Shown here: positions 8,586 through 17,682 of the stretch, in pieces | How positions within the stretch are numbered: the stretch's first letter is position 1 | Layout of the letters: each line of letters begins with the position of its first letter | Source of the DNA: Caballeronia sp. Lep1P3 | Lineage (GTDB): Bacteria; Pseudomonadota; Gammaproteobacteria; Burkholderiales; Burkholderiaceae | Assembly: GCF_022879595.1 (NCBI RefSeq) | Contig: NZ_CP084270.1 | Location: forward strand, 62,001 to 126,000 | DNA length: 64,000 bases | Reading direction: 5' to 3' | The notes under the pieces: model-generated | What the model saw: only the letters and a program-made list of their open reading frames with translations | Database searches by the model: none | What the model was told of the DNA's origin: nothing | Program-made: the position numbers and the translations under genes

Positions 8586-8959
8586 TTGACGCGCTGACGA
8601 TGGCGTGGTTCCGACGTCGGCCTGAGCCCGGCGCGCTGCATCATTCCGACAGGGGTAGCCAGTACGCAAGCCACGACTTCCAGCGCAAGCTGACGGAATA
8701 TGGCATGCGCTGCCCGATGAGTCGCAAGGGAAATTGCTGGGACAACGCGCCGACGGAAAGCTTTTTTAACAGCCTGAAAAACGAGCGCGTCCATGCGACT
8801 CGCTACCGCACGCATCGGGAAGCGATGGCAGACTTGTTTGAATACGTGGAAGTGTTTTATAACCGCAGTCGTCGTCATTCGTCGCTCGGCTTCGTATCAC
8901 CGGTTCAGTTTCTGCAGAACTGGATCAAAGCTCAGCAGACCAAGGATGCTGCTGCATAA
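8582..8959 (+). pseudogene. C-terminal remnant of IS3 OrfB
   Basis: This keeps the second Asp and the Glu of the DDE core (HHSDRGSQYASHDF and NCWDNAPTESFFNSLKNE) and the C-terminal YNRSRRHSSLGFVSPVQF segment. The first catalytic Asp and the N-terminal half are deleted, so it cannot catalyse transposition. It joins the OrfA remnant at about 8580. Confidence 0.85.
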
Positions 8960-8998
8960 CTCGGGACCCGTGGAAGGCGAAAAACCGAGGGAAGCTCA

Positions 8999-9702
8999 CT
9001 TATGCTTGCCGTCTTGATCGTACTTGCCCGAGAGCCATATGGATGAAGATGGAAGCTATATGGCGGATGGGAAAGAGACGTTGGAGCGCTGGGGTGACAG
9101 CATGAACGAACCGATCACGACGGTGTTGGCGTGTCGACGCGGACTAACCGATTCGCTCGTCGGAGAGGGCTTCTCGAACCGCGCTGATCTGCCGTCGTGT
9201 ATTCCCGCGTCGCCTCTATCGTTGAGTGCTGTGATTTGGCAGGTCCGAGAGAGAACCAGTCATTCGAACGGCGTCGACGAGGCGAGACTGACCGACCGCA
9301 ATTGGCCGGTTGCTGAAATTGAAGTTCGAGCGAGGTCCAACGCGACCGTTCTTCGGCAGCCGACCCGAAACAGCCACTCAGGCAATCGTGACTTCAATGG
9401 CTGCTTTCGAGGTGCTTTGGACGACCGGCCGGGCTACTCAGTCCTGGTACCTCGGCGATCAGTCCGGGGGCGCGGTGGGCTTCGCTGCGTTGCGTGTCGT
9501 CAGGGACTTGTGCGATCACGCCTGAGCGAGCCCGTCGCGCGTCATGTCGCAAAGCGACTCTCAACACAAATCCAGCTGGCCAAGAGAAACTAGGCAGCGC
9601 GCAGGTGCTCCGTGAATCGAAGAAACGAAAGAGTGTCGATGTGTCGGCCTACCGCACAAACGTGACGGAGAACGTTGCTGTGGGTCGCGTCATCCTGAAG
9701 CC
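8999..9702. other. intergenic, no gene recognised
   Basis: Several overlapping frames (for example 9024-9593 and 9310-9525 on the plus strand) have no ribosome-binding site and no recognisable protein. Confidence 0.4.
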
Positions 9703-9890
9703 TCAAGCTTGCAAGAGAATCGCGACCACAGCGATGATGCCCGTTGCAGCGATCGCGGCCGTCGCTAGTACGCAGCGCGGCAGGCCGCAGTTCGTCATCG
9801 ATGCGGCTGTCGTTCAGCGCTGCGGTCGTGCCCAGCAACTCGCGCAATGCGCCGTTCAGATTTTCAGCAGAAGCTCGGGGGAATGCATGC
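9703..9890 (-). other. possible decayed small membrane-anchored protein
   Basis: On the reverse strand one frame gives NLNGALRELLGTTAALNDSR, and a shifted frame then gives a hydrophobic ATAAIAATGIIAVVAILLQA segment before a stop at 9703. Together these would make a soluble helix plus a C-terminal membrane anchor. It needs one frameshift and has no visible start codon, so this is weak. Confidence 0.25.
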
Positions 9891-9929
9891 GGACCTCGTG
9901 TTGTGTGATGTGTTTTTTTGTTTTGCCGG

Positions 9930-9944
9930 CGGCGGTTCCCGCCG
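9930..9944. terminator. hairpin after the helicase stop codon
   Basis: CGGCGG, loop TTC, CCGCCG lies four bases beyond the helicase stop. On the reverse strand it is followed by A-rich rather than T-rich sequence, so it is not a canonical intrinsic terminator for the operon. A T tract follows on the plus strand. Confidence 0.35.
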
Positions 9945-9947
9945 TTT

Positions 9948-12900
9948 TCATGCGGCGCCTTCGCAGCCCTTAGCGCCGGACCACGGGTAGTAGTGGATCG
10001 GCGCGAGATCGACGAGCAGCGCGCGGCGGATCTCATCGAGATCGACATCGGTATAGGCGCGCATGAGCAAATTCTCGATCAGCTCCTGCTGGCGCGGCTG
10101 TCCGAACGACAGTCGATAGAGCGAGACGATGCGCAGAATCTCCCGCAAGCGCGTGCATTCGACGCTGAATGGCGCAGCGGGTACGATCCGCTCGATGGTC
10201 GCCACGCCACGCGGCACGTGCCAGTAGGGCACGAGATCCGTGCGGCGCTGATCCTTCAGCGCCAGTTCGAACAATTCGCCCCAGAGATCCGCGCCGAAGG
10301 TCGTCCGGAGCGCAGGGCCATAGGCCTGCGCCACGCGCTGGCGCACGACAAGCGACTTGAAGCGGTTGATCCGTCCTTCGCGCTGTTCGAGATCGATAGG
10401 ATTGGGCGGCAGGCTCCAGTGCACGATCCGGCGGCAGTACCAGTGGAAGTCGAGTCCTTCCTGTCCGATCGAAGTCGAGTTCAGCATGAACGGCCAGAAC
10501 GGCGAATTGAAGGACGCGCGGGCGTTCGTGATCCGGTTGATGCTTTTCTCGTCTGTACCTCGCTGATTGCCGAACGGGACGGCGTAGTGACAATGGAAGG
10601 TCTTGTCGGACTGCTTCGGATCGGACAAGCGCGACGCCGGCAGCGTCTGCGCGGTCAGCGACACCGCGCCCGTGCCGATCGCGGTATGAAAGGCGTCAAT
10701 CGAACCGTCCAGCGTTCCGTCGGCCGACTTCAGCAAATGCAGATACTCGTCGAACACGGCTTGCAGATTGCCCATGGCGCCGTACTCGGCGACCGCCATC
10801 CACGGCTTTGCGCGCGGCAGAACGGCGCGCAGCACGCGCTGCGACTCCACGCGATTCATCTTGTCGATGAACCAGAGCGCGGCATCGGTCGCGCGCGCGA
10901 TCAGGAAATTCCGCCGCGCCACCTCCGGCGTTTCAGTAGTGCTGGCGCGCGAATGACGGATCACGTCGATGCCGTACTCGGCGTGACCGTTTTCGGGCGG
11001 CCAGATTGCCGTGAGCGTGCGCCGCATGCAGACGCCCGGACCGGCGATGGCGAGATCCGTGAGCCAGTCGAGCAGGTCGACCGGCGGTTCGCCCAGTCCC
11101 GCGGCGCCGTCGTTCAGCATTGCGCCGATGCGCTGCGCCTGCGCCGTGCGGGTGGCGGGCGCAGCGGACCATTTGGGGAACCGCGTGACCCATCGCCAGA
11201 CGTCTGCTTCGCTTTCACCGCAGACGAGATCGAGAAGGAACGGCGCGAGCGCATACCAGCGGCCCTTGAGATTGGCGCGCGTGGCGCCGGAACCGAAGCG
11301 CTCGCACATCCGATCGACGTCGCGCTGAAGGTCGACGCGCACGCGCTCACGAACGTCCTCGAGACTTGCATCCGGATACCGCATCGAAACCGACGCGAGA
11401 CGCGTCGAAGGATAGACGAGCCCCCAGACCGGCCCGACCGAATTGCCGTCGAGACGGAAGGTGCGCGAATGATCCTCGCGTTTTTCGAAGTAGCTCCGGC
11501 GTTTCCTGCTCTTCGACAACAGCCGCCGTTCACACTCGTACGACACGTAGCTCGAGATCGCACGAGGCGCCAGCACCAGCGATGAGAACAACAAGGTTTT
11601 GCTGAAGCTTTCCAGCCCTTTAAACGGTCCGTCTGCGGCGTAATTGGCGAGACTCGGCGGCACCCACAACAGTCGCTCTGCCCCTTCGGGTGCAGCTGCC
11701 CGCAACACCTGAGCGAACCGGCCGCCCGGCGCGTCGCGGGTCAGATCGAGACTGTAGTTCTCGAACTTCCTGTACGGAATCCACGCAGTCTCGGACTGTG
11801 CCAGCGCGGAGGCCACGCCCTTCTCCCCGCGGTACTGGCGTAGCGTCTCACGAAGCTGGTAGCCACTGAGAAACGACAGGCTCCACGGCGCCGCCTTGTG
11901 AAACTGCATGACATCGCTGCCCGCCTTTCCGTTTGACGCGTCCCTGAGGGCCTGTGCAAGCTGAGCGAGCGCGACGAAGCTCGCGATCTCCGCGATGGAG
12001 GTCGCGCCGTCGGCCGCATCCGCCGGCACCGTGCGGAAGATTTTCTCGATATCTGGTTCGATCGCCGCGCGCTCAGTGCGGCAGATGTACGGCCGCAGCG
12101 TGGTCTGCACGCGATCGCGCTCGACGGTGCGGAGCGAGTTCGGTGCGAGCGGGCTGTCGGGCAAGCGCAGCAGTTGTCCCAGCAGCGCCTCGCGGCCAGT
12201 CTTGTAGTTTGCGAGGACGGTGGCATCGCCGCTGCAAAGATATTTCAGCAGTTCGATGAGTTGCTGTTCGTGCGCTCTTCCTTCCTCCTCGTCGGCGAGA
12301 TGTGTGAGCGCCTTGAAGGGGGTGGCGGACAAGAGCAGCGTCGCGTAGTCGGAACCTTCGTGCAGCACGCGCCGCGCGATGACCTGCTCTTCCGAAACGG
12401 CGTCTTCGTCCGTTGCCTCGCCCGGACCAGGCGCGTCGATGTTCAGCAATGCGGAAAATCGCTGAAACTCATCGAGGATGAACAGATCCGCCTTGAGGTT
12501 GCGCGCGCATGCCTCGACGAACATCTGGCGGATGCCTCCGCGCACGCACGTCGTGAGATGCGTGCCGTCGGTGACCTGCCCGGCGTCCGTTTCGGAAAGC
12601 GTCCTCAGGAGGCTTCGCCAGGAGCGAACGGACAAACCCAGCGCTTTCGCCGCACGCAGCGCGCGTGCATCGAGTCTGGGCGGTTCGCCCAGACTCGTCA
12701 GGAATTCGCGGCGCGACGCGGATTCGAGCGGATCCTGACAGACCCTCTCGGCTTCTTCCCACGCGCCCTTGACGTTCTGCTGGAAGAATTTCCTGAGCGC
12801 ATCCGTCGGAAGCAGTCCGCCGCCGGACGTCGCCGCGCGCCAAATGATGTAGCGCTCCTTCGCGTTGCCGCCGCCCCGGCTCAGCACGAACGACGTCGCG

Positions 12901-13313
12901 GGGGTGAGCGAGCACGTTTCCATCAACGGCACGTGTTCGGGTGGCGGTTGTTTGAGACCGAGTTCGGCGAGCCGTCCGAATTTGAGCGAGCTCACCCACT
13001 GATCCGCCAGCGCGCCGCGGAATACCGCGAGCTTCTTGACGTTTTCGTGCGCCAGCGCCTGATTGGAGCAAATGTATTCGACTCGAAAAGGCCGCTCTAG
13101 CGGGCCCAGACTCAAGCGATTGCGCAACAGCGTGGCGACTACGCCACGTGCCACCAGCGTCTTGCCCAACCCGACCTCGTCGCCGACGAGCAGCCGTCCG
13201 CCCAGTCCGTCCACGCCGTCGAGCCGCGCACATGCCGCTTCGACCGTGGCGCGCTGGAAGTCGGTGAGGCCGCACAGCGCTTCGTCAATGGGTCCGATCG
13301 CTTCATGCATCAT
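9948..13313 (-). CDS. large SNF2-like/superfamily 2 helicase of a defence-type operon
   Basis: 1121 aa from the ATG at 13313, which overlaps the TGA of the upstream PLD gene as ATGATG. Superfamily-2 motifs appear in order: motif I GDEVGLGKT near residue 44, a DEFQ Walker B near 279, SATPF (motif III) near 328, then in the C-terminal half GLDFHWYC and QREGRINRF (motif VI) around 955-985. It should be an ATP-dependent DNA or RNA translocase in the cytoplasm. With the DUF6361-like and PLD genes it makes a three-gene cassette resembling the Azaca anti-phage system as I recall it. That identification is inference. The reading frame is intact. Confidence 0.85.
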   Translation of the reverse strand: MMHEAIGPIDEALCGLTDFQRATVEAACARLDGVDGLGGRLLVGDEVGLGKTLVARGVVATLLRNRLSLGPLERPFRVEYICSNQALAHENVKKLAVFRGALADQWVSSLKFGRLAELGLKQPPPEHVPLMETCSLTPATSFVLSRGGGNAKERYIIWRAATSGGGLLPTDALRKFFQQNVKGAWEEAERVCQDPLESASRREFLTSLGEPPRLDARALRAAKALGLSVRSWRSLLRTLSETDAGQVTDGTHLTTCVRGGIRQMFVEACARNLKADLFILDEFQRFSALLNIDAPGPGEATDEDAVSEEQVIARRVLHEGSDYATLLLSATPFKALTHLADEEEGRAHEQQLIELLKYLCSGDATVLANYKTGREALLGQLLRLPDSPLAPNSLRTVERDRVQTTLRPYICRTERAAIEPDIEKIFRTVPADAADGATSIAEIASFVALAQLAQALRDASNGKAGSDVMQFHKAAPWSLSFLSGYQLRETLRQYRGEKGVASALAQSETAWIPYRKFENYSLDLTRDAPGGRFAQVLRAAAPEGAERLLWVPPSLANYAADGPFKGLESFSKTLLFSSLVLAPRAISSYVSYECERRLLSKSRKRRSYFEKREDHSRTFRLDGNSVGPVWGLVYPSTRLASVSMRYPDASLEDVRERVRVDLQRDVDRMCERFGSGATRANLKGRWYALAPFLLDLVCGESEADVWRWVTRFPKWSAAPATRTAQAQRIGAMLNDGAAGLGEPPVDLLDWLTDLAIAGPGVCMRRTLTAIWPPENGHAEYGIDVIRHSRASTTETPEVARRNFLIARATDAALWFIDKMNRVESQRVLRAVLPRAKPWMAVAEYGAMGNLQAVFDEYLHLLKSADGTLDGSIDAFHTAIGTGAVSLTAQTLPASRLSDPKQSDKTFHCHYAVPFGNQRGTDEKSINRITNARASFNSPFWPFMLNSTSIGQEGLDFHWYCRRIVHWSLPPNPIDLEQREGRINRFKSLVVRQRVAQAYGPALRTTFGADLWGELFELALKDQRRTDLVPYWHVPRGVATIERIVPAAPFSVECTRLREILRIVSLYRLSFGQPRQQELIENLLMRAYTDVDLDEIRRALLVDLAPIHYYPWSGAKGCEGAA

Positions 13314-15139
13314 TGTTTGCTCCCGTGGTATCGAGCGAACCCGTCGAACAGGGTGTCGAGTCCTTCCGGAAGAGCGTCGAGCTCGTGGCGTATGCGCTCG
13401 AAAATCTCGATGGCGCGGCTCATGCGCCGCGGCGCGCGCGAGGCAGCGCGCAAGAGTTGCTCGTAGAGCGCGCCCCGGCCGTCGAGTCCGAAGATATCGA
13501 CCGACTTGCCGTCGCCGTCGGCGCGCGTCCAGTCGCCGCGTGATGGACCCGTATCCAGCACGAGTGCGAGATATCGCAACAGCTTTTCGCCGTTGCCGAT
13601 GACATCGCAGAAAATGGCCCGCTTGCGCGCTTCCAGCAAGTCGGCCGAGAACGCCGCCTGAATCACGAAGCGCTCGCACTGCGCGTCCGCCGCGCGCACT
13701 TCGACGGAGACGAACGCGCTCACGTCGGTGAGACTCACGTTGGACCATGAAACTGCCGGCGCAAGCACACGTTCATCGGCGCGGCACAGCATCCGCACGC
13801 TGATGTCGAAGTCCGGCTGCGGCTCGAACGGCGTCACTTCGAGGCGCATGTCGAAGTGCGCCGGTTCGGTCTCCTCCGCATGCAGCCGCCAGGCGGCCGT
13901 CCTCAGCGCGTCAACAATCTGGCGCATGCGCTGCTCGCGCTCCGCGGCGTCCGGCGCGGTTTCCTTGAACGTGTGCGGTTGAAACACGTTCGCCGCCGAC
14001 CACATATCGAGCAGCTTCGCAGGGCCGACCTTCTGATTGCGGCCGGTCAGGCGCACCATCAGTTCGCAGTTGCGCGGATACACGTTCGCACTCGGCCGGC
14101 CGAACGCGGCGTTCGTCATGTTGGCCGATCCCATGTGCCACGCTGCCATCCCTTGCTGCCGGACGACGATCAGTTTCGCGTGCAGGTTCTGCAACGCCGG
14201 CGTTTTTTCTTCGTTGGACTCTTCCCCATCGATGACGCGCTCCGACAACGACAACACCTTCCAGTCTTTGAGCCGCTCGGGCCCGATCTTGTCGAGCGTG
14301 TCGCCGCGGCTGATGAGCGTGCGCGAGCCGCTGGCGCGCACGCGGCATGCGAGCGCGTCGAGCATGCTGTGTTCGCCGGCATCGACGAACGGCGAGACGA
14401 CCAACAGGTCGTCGAGCTTCCCCTCGATGACTTCGTCGAGCGCGAACGGCATGGCCGCCGGCCAGTGCGCGTCGCCATGACGGCCAGGGAGGATGGCGAC
14501 TTCCGCATCGAATGAATCTGGAGCGGTCCACGCGACCGATTCGAGCCCTTCGCACATGCCTTCGATGAACGCGGCATGCGCCGGATCTCGCGAAAGCGAA
14601 CGGAGAAAGTCTACGAGCCGTTTGTCGCTGTTGGCCCGACGCCCGGCCGACTGTCCGTCTAACGACACGGCGACATCCCAGCTGCGGTCGAATGTCAGGT
14701 TGCGCGACAGCACCAGCAGCCGCCAGCGATCGGGCGCGTCCGCTTCGTCCGGCTCGAAGCGAAGTAGCCACATCTTGGGGTGAAACGATGCAAATGCACC
14801 CGCTGCCCCTTCGAGCGCGATGACGGGCGCGATGAGCGGCTCCAGCAGCGCGAACAACCGGTTGAACTTCTCGGGCACCTTGATGCTTCCGCTCTGGTGA
14901 AAGACCAGCAAGCGGTTCTGAAGCCGGTCGATAGCTTCGAGCAGCGCCAGGCGTTCGCCCGACAGTTCGACTTCGTCGTCTTCCTTGATCACCTGATCGA
15001 GCGTCAGGGCCAGCGACGCGGCTGCGAGCGTTTCAAGATCGAGCGAGTAAGTCGTGGTCAACGCGGAATGGAGTCGATAGCCGTCGGGCGCGCGCAGTTG
15101 GTCGCCATAGTCGAGGCGGTCGGTTTCGAGCTTCAGCAC
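13310..15139 (-). CDS. PLD-family nuclease-like protein of a defence-type operon
   Basis: I start it at the GTG at 15139, which has a GAAGGAG site and overlaps the end of the DUF6361-like gene by 7 bp, giving 609 aa. Two PLD half-sites are visible. The first is FHPKMWLLRF near residue 121 with LSRNLTFDRSWD. The second is HAKLIVV near 320 with GSANMTNAAFG about 20 residues later. These HxK and N/S residues form the usual phosphodiesterase site, so it is probably a DNA-cutting nuclease. The stop overlaps the helicase start, so translation is coupled. No membrane segments. Confidence 0.8.
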   Translation of the reverse strand: MLKLETDRLDYGDQLRAPDGYRLHSALTTTYSLDLETLAAASLALTLDQVIKEDDEVELSGERLALLEAIDRLQNRLLVFHQSGSIKVPEKFNRLFALLEPLIAPVIALEGAAGAFASFHPKMWLLRFEPDEADAPDRWRLLVLSRNLTFDRSWDVAVSLDGQSAGRRANSDKRLVDFLRSLSRDPAHAAFIEGMCEGLESVAWTAPDSFDAEVAILPGRHGDAHWPAAMPFALDEVIEGKLDDLLVVSPFVDAGEHSMLDALACRVRASGSRTLISRGDTLDKIGPERLKDWKVLSLSERVIDGEESNEEKTPALQNLHAKLIVVRQQGMAAWHMGSANMTNAAFGRPSANVYPRNCELMVRLTGRNQKVGPAKLLDMWSAANVFQPHTFKETAPDAAEREQRMRQIVDALRTAAWRLHAEETEPAHFDMRLEVTPFEPQPDFDISVRMLCRADERVLAPAVSWSNVSLTDVSAFVSVEVRAADAQCERFVIQAAFSADLLEARKRAIFCDVIGNGEKLLRYLALVLDTGPSRGDWTRADGDGKSVDIFGLDGRGALYEQLLRAASRAPRRMSRAIEIFERIRHELDALPEGLDTLFDGFARYHGSKQ

Positions 15140-16371
15140 GGCAGCTCCTTCGCGATGTCCGTCAACATGCGCCGCGCAGTCTGCCAACGATAATCGAGCG
15201 CGCTCATGCCGTACCAGCTGGCTTCATTGGGTTCACGCAGCAGCAACGAACGCTTCGGCTTGTTCTGGATGGCCTGATTGAAGACGAGTTCATCCAGAGC
15301 GGACTGATTCGGATCTGCGACGCTGTTGAGCGTGTTCCATCTATCCAGAAACTGGCAGGTAAGCGACTTCACGCGACTGCCGCTGGCGTCGTTGGCACTC
15401 ATCCATTGCTGCGGGGCATTATCGTGAAAAATGCGTGCGACGCGCGCTTCGGCCTGCCAGCTTGCGTATCGATCCGCGCATAGCTGCGCGAGCTTGCCAT
15501 TTTGGGTCTTCCCCTCGGCGATCAGGCGGTTGAAGATGATATGGGCGCCCTAGATGGCGAGGCTGAAGCGCTGTGCCCGCTCGACGTTCTCGCAGCATGC
15601 CGCGCTGAGCGCCGTCTGTTTCGCGGCCCAGTCGCTGAATGCGGCAAAACTCGCGTAGTCTTTTTTCAGCGCCGTCCTGGCCAGTCCGTGCGAGATCAGT
15701 TGCGCAGCAACCGTGTGTTCGAGACCGGGCGCATTCGTGAAGCGCTCGCGCAGGAATTTTGCCTCGGGCGCGGTGAGCTCGAGGAGCATGCCGTCCGGCC
15801 ATCCTCCAGGCGAGCCGGGCGGCCGGCGCATGACAGCCTCGAATCGATGATCATCGTCGTTGCTGCCTTCGTCGCTCGTCACGATTTCATGCCCGGCGGC
15901 ATCGCGCTGCCAGTGACGACAAAATTCCGCCAGCGACTGCCTGGTCCGCACGATGTCGAACACACGCAGTCCGTTCCAATAGGTCGTCGATGGACGCCTC
16001 GACACACCGCCCTGCTCCACGGCGGTGTGACCGATCACATCGGTCGGCGGCTCACCGATCTTTTCGTAATTGTCCTTGAGCAGGCTCGCAAGCTTGTTCT
16101 CCGCCTCACGCAGATACATGGCGAGCGGACGCGCGTTGCGCTTCGACGGCGACCATGCGGCTCAGTCGAGCATCAGCCGCGGAATCGCGAGAAAGTAGCG
16201 GGCGCGCGTCTGGATGGTGTTGAAGCCGGGAAACAGCAAATCGGCATAAGCGTCGCGAATCTGGCCTACGCCGAGTTCGTCGAGCGTGCCTTTTTCCTTC
16301 ATCATCGCGAGCACATCATGCACGCGCCGACGGTCCGACGCGGAAAAATCAATCCAGCCAGTACTGCTCAT
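15133..16371 (-). pseudogene. DUF6361-like gene with two in-frame stop codons
   Basis: From the ATG at 16371 (MSSTGWIDFSASDRRRVHDV) one frame runs 413 codons to the TGA at 15133, but it is broken by TGA at 16162-16164 and TAG at 15550-15552. The start, DELGVGQIRDAYADLLFPGF and TIQTRARYFLAIP stretches are hallmarks of DUF6361 proteins as I remember them. The restored length, about 412 aa, fits the family. Both stops could arise from single C-to-T changes (CGA to TGA, CAG to TAG). It heads the operon with the PLD and helicase genes. Readthrough or sequencing error are alternatives to true inactivation. Confidence 0.7.
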
Positions 16372-16857
16372 CGCGACTTGCCCCGTTCTTGTTTAGGTCT
16401 TCGTGCCTGCACGGCCCGCTACTGTATAGATGCGGTTTCACTATGTCGTTGAACCGGCATCGAATTGTAATCCGACGTCGGGACAAATCGTGTCCTAGAA
16501 TGCCGCCTTGGCCCGCAGCCCTACTATCGGCACTAGGCGACGACGTTGAAGTCCTTGGTGGATCGGCGGCGATGGCTTGCAACGAGTCTGCGCGCATGCC
16601 GCGTGCGATGGCGGTCGCGACTCGGTGTTGATTCGCAACACGCAAGGTACGGGATTAGACTTGACGCCGTCTGCAGGCGTTACGATGGCACCGCTTGCAA
16701 TGACATGCCGGACCCAAAGGACGAAGGCTCAAAGCCTGGCGTGCGTGGCTACCCGCCGTTTGGGACAAGCCAGGCAATCGAATGCAACGCTCGCGCGCCA
16801 CGCCGCATGAAACGTTGTTTTCATCTGTCAGCTTTCGTCAGCGGGGCAGGCGGGCGA
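16372..16857. other. upstream region of the defence-type operon
   Basis: No gene recognised. It must contain the operon promoter for the leftward genes, but I cannot point to convincing -35 and -10 boxes. Confidence 0.4.
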
Positions 16858-16887
16858 AGAAAAAGCGCCCAACCGATGCGTGGGCGC
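16858..16887 (-). terminator. intrinsic terminator, leftward
   Basis: Stem GCGCCCA/TGGGCGC with a 9-base loop. On the reverse strand it is followed by TTTTTC. It would end transcription coming from the GNAT remnant and insulate the defence-type operon. Confidence 0.7.
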
Positions 16888-17087
16888 ATCGAGCCGGGGA
16901 ATCGGTTTCGATAGCGAGAGTGTGTAGCAAAGGGACAATGTGAGTAACGGACGACCTTACGACGAAACTGGCGAGTGAATGGCCGTTTGCAGGTTGAAGG
17001 AGACTCTTGAACGTCTACGTTGACGCCACAGCGGACGACAGTTTGTGGCCGTCCGGCGCCTTCTGAGCCGTGTACCCGATGCGTCTA

Positions 17088-17390
17088 TCAAGCGAACCGC
17101 AGGGACATATGTACCTCGTCGTATGCCTCGTCGCCAACCATCAAAGAGTGGCGTTCCAACCCGAATTCCTGAAATCCTAGCGACGCATAGACGTTTATAG
17201 CGGCTGTACTTGTCGCATTGGCCGTTAGATTTACCTGTGTGATACCCGGCACGGATTTGGCGAAATCCAGGGCTTCTGCAATAAGCCTTCTGCCAATGCC
17301 CAAACCTCTCATGTCGGGCGCTACATAGTCTCACCTGCAAAATTCGATCTCGCTCGCGCGTGCTCCCGAGTGGTCGATCGGGGCGCAGTC
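17088..17390 (-). pseudogene. GNAT acetyltransferase remnant
   Basis: The C-terminal part is clear: APDMRGLGIGRRLIAEALDF is the acetyl-CoA-binding motif A (R/Q-x-x-G-x-G/A), followed by NVYASLGFQEFGLER, the end of the GNAT fold. Upstream the same frame reads ASEIEFCR and then a TGA where CGA would give Arg. Before that a frameshift at a CCCC run probably interrupts LRPIDHSGA. The N-terminal half is missing, cut off at the edge of the neighbouring IS5 element. Inactive as it stands. Confidence 0.65.
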
Positions 17391-17682
17391 CCACCTTTCC
17401 ATCTCAGACGGTCGCGCGGGGCGCGAACAAGGCTTCGGGCGAGTCTTTGAACCAGCAGCGCAGCCACGCAAGAACAAAAAATATGGGCGCAAGCCCCAGG
17501 CGGACGATGGCGCGCAACAGCCAGCGCAAGTTGTAGCCCGCCGCGCACAACACTGCGTGTAACGCGTCGCCGATTTGCCCTTTTAGCCAGCAACGCCGCA
17601 TGCCGTGCTCCTGTTTTACGTGCCCGATGATCGGCTCGATCGCTTGGCGGCGCTTTAACCACTTTCGCTGCGTACTGCTTAG

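Larger units (their letters stand above)
8361..8998 (+). mobile_element. internally deleted IS3-family element (638 bp)
   Basis: The ends are imperfect inverted repeats. The left end starts TGAGCTTCCCCCGAATTTC, and the right end, reverse-complemented, starts TGAGCTTCCCTCGG. Both are flanked by the direct repeat CTTA (8357-8360 and 8999-9002). Inside, the start of orfA is joined to the last third of orfB, so roughly half of a normal IS3 element is missing. It is a non-autonomous derivative that could still be mobilised by a related transposase. Confidence 0.8.

Noticed and set aside
9024..9593. 189-aa rightward frame
   Set aside because: No ribosome-binding site and disordered-looking composition. 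An overlapping frame (9310-9525) looks at least as protein-like, so neither is supported.
9918..11585. 555-aa rightward open frame opposite the helicase gene
   Set aside because: It is the antisense shadow of the helicase (rich in Arg, no start signal, no recognisable domain). The helicase frame has all SF2 motifs.
12174..13100. 308-aa rightward open frame
   Set aside because: Same reason: antisense to the conserved helicase N-terminal half.
16546..16914. 122-aa rightward frame upstream of the defence-type operon
   Set aside because: Composition and lack of a start signal suggest a random frame; it also contains a leftward terminator.
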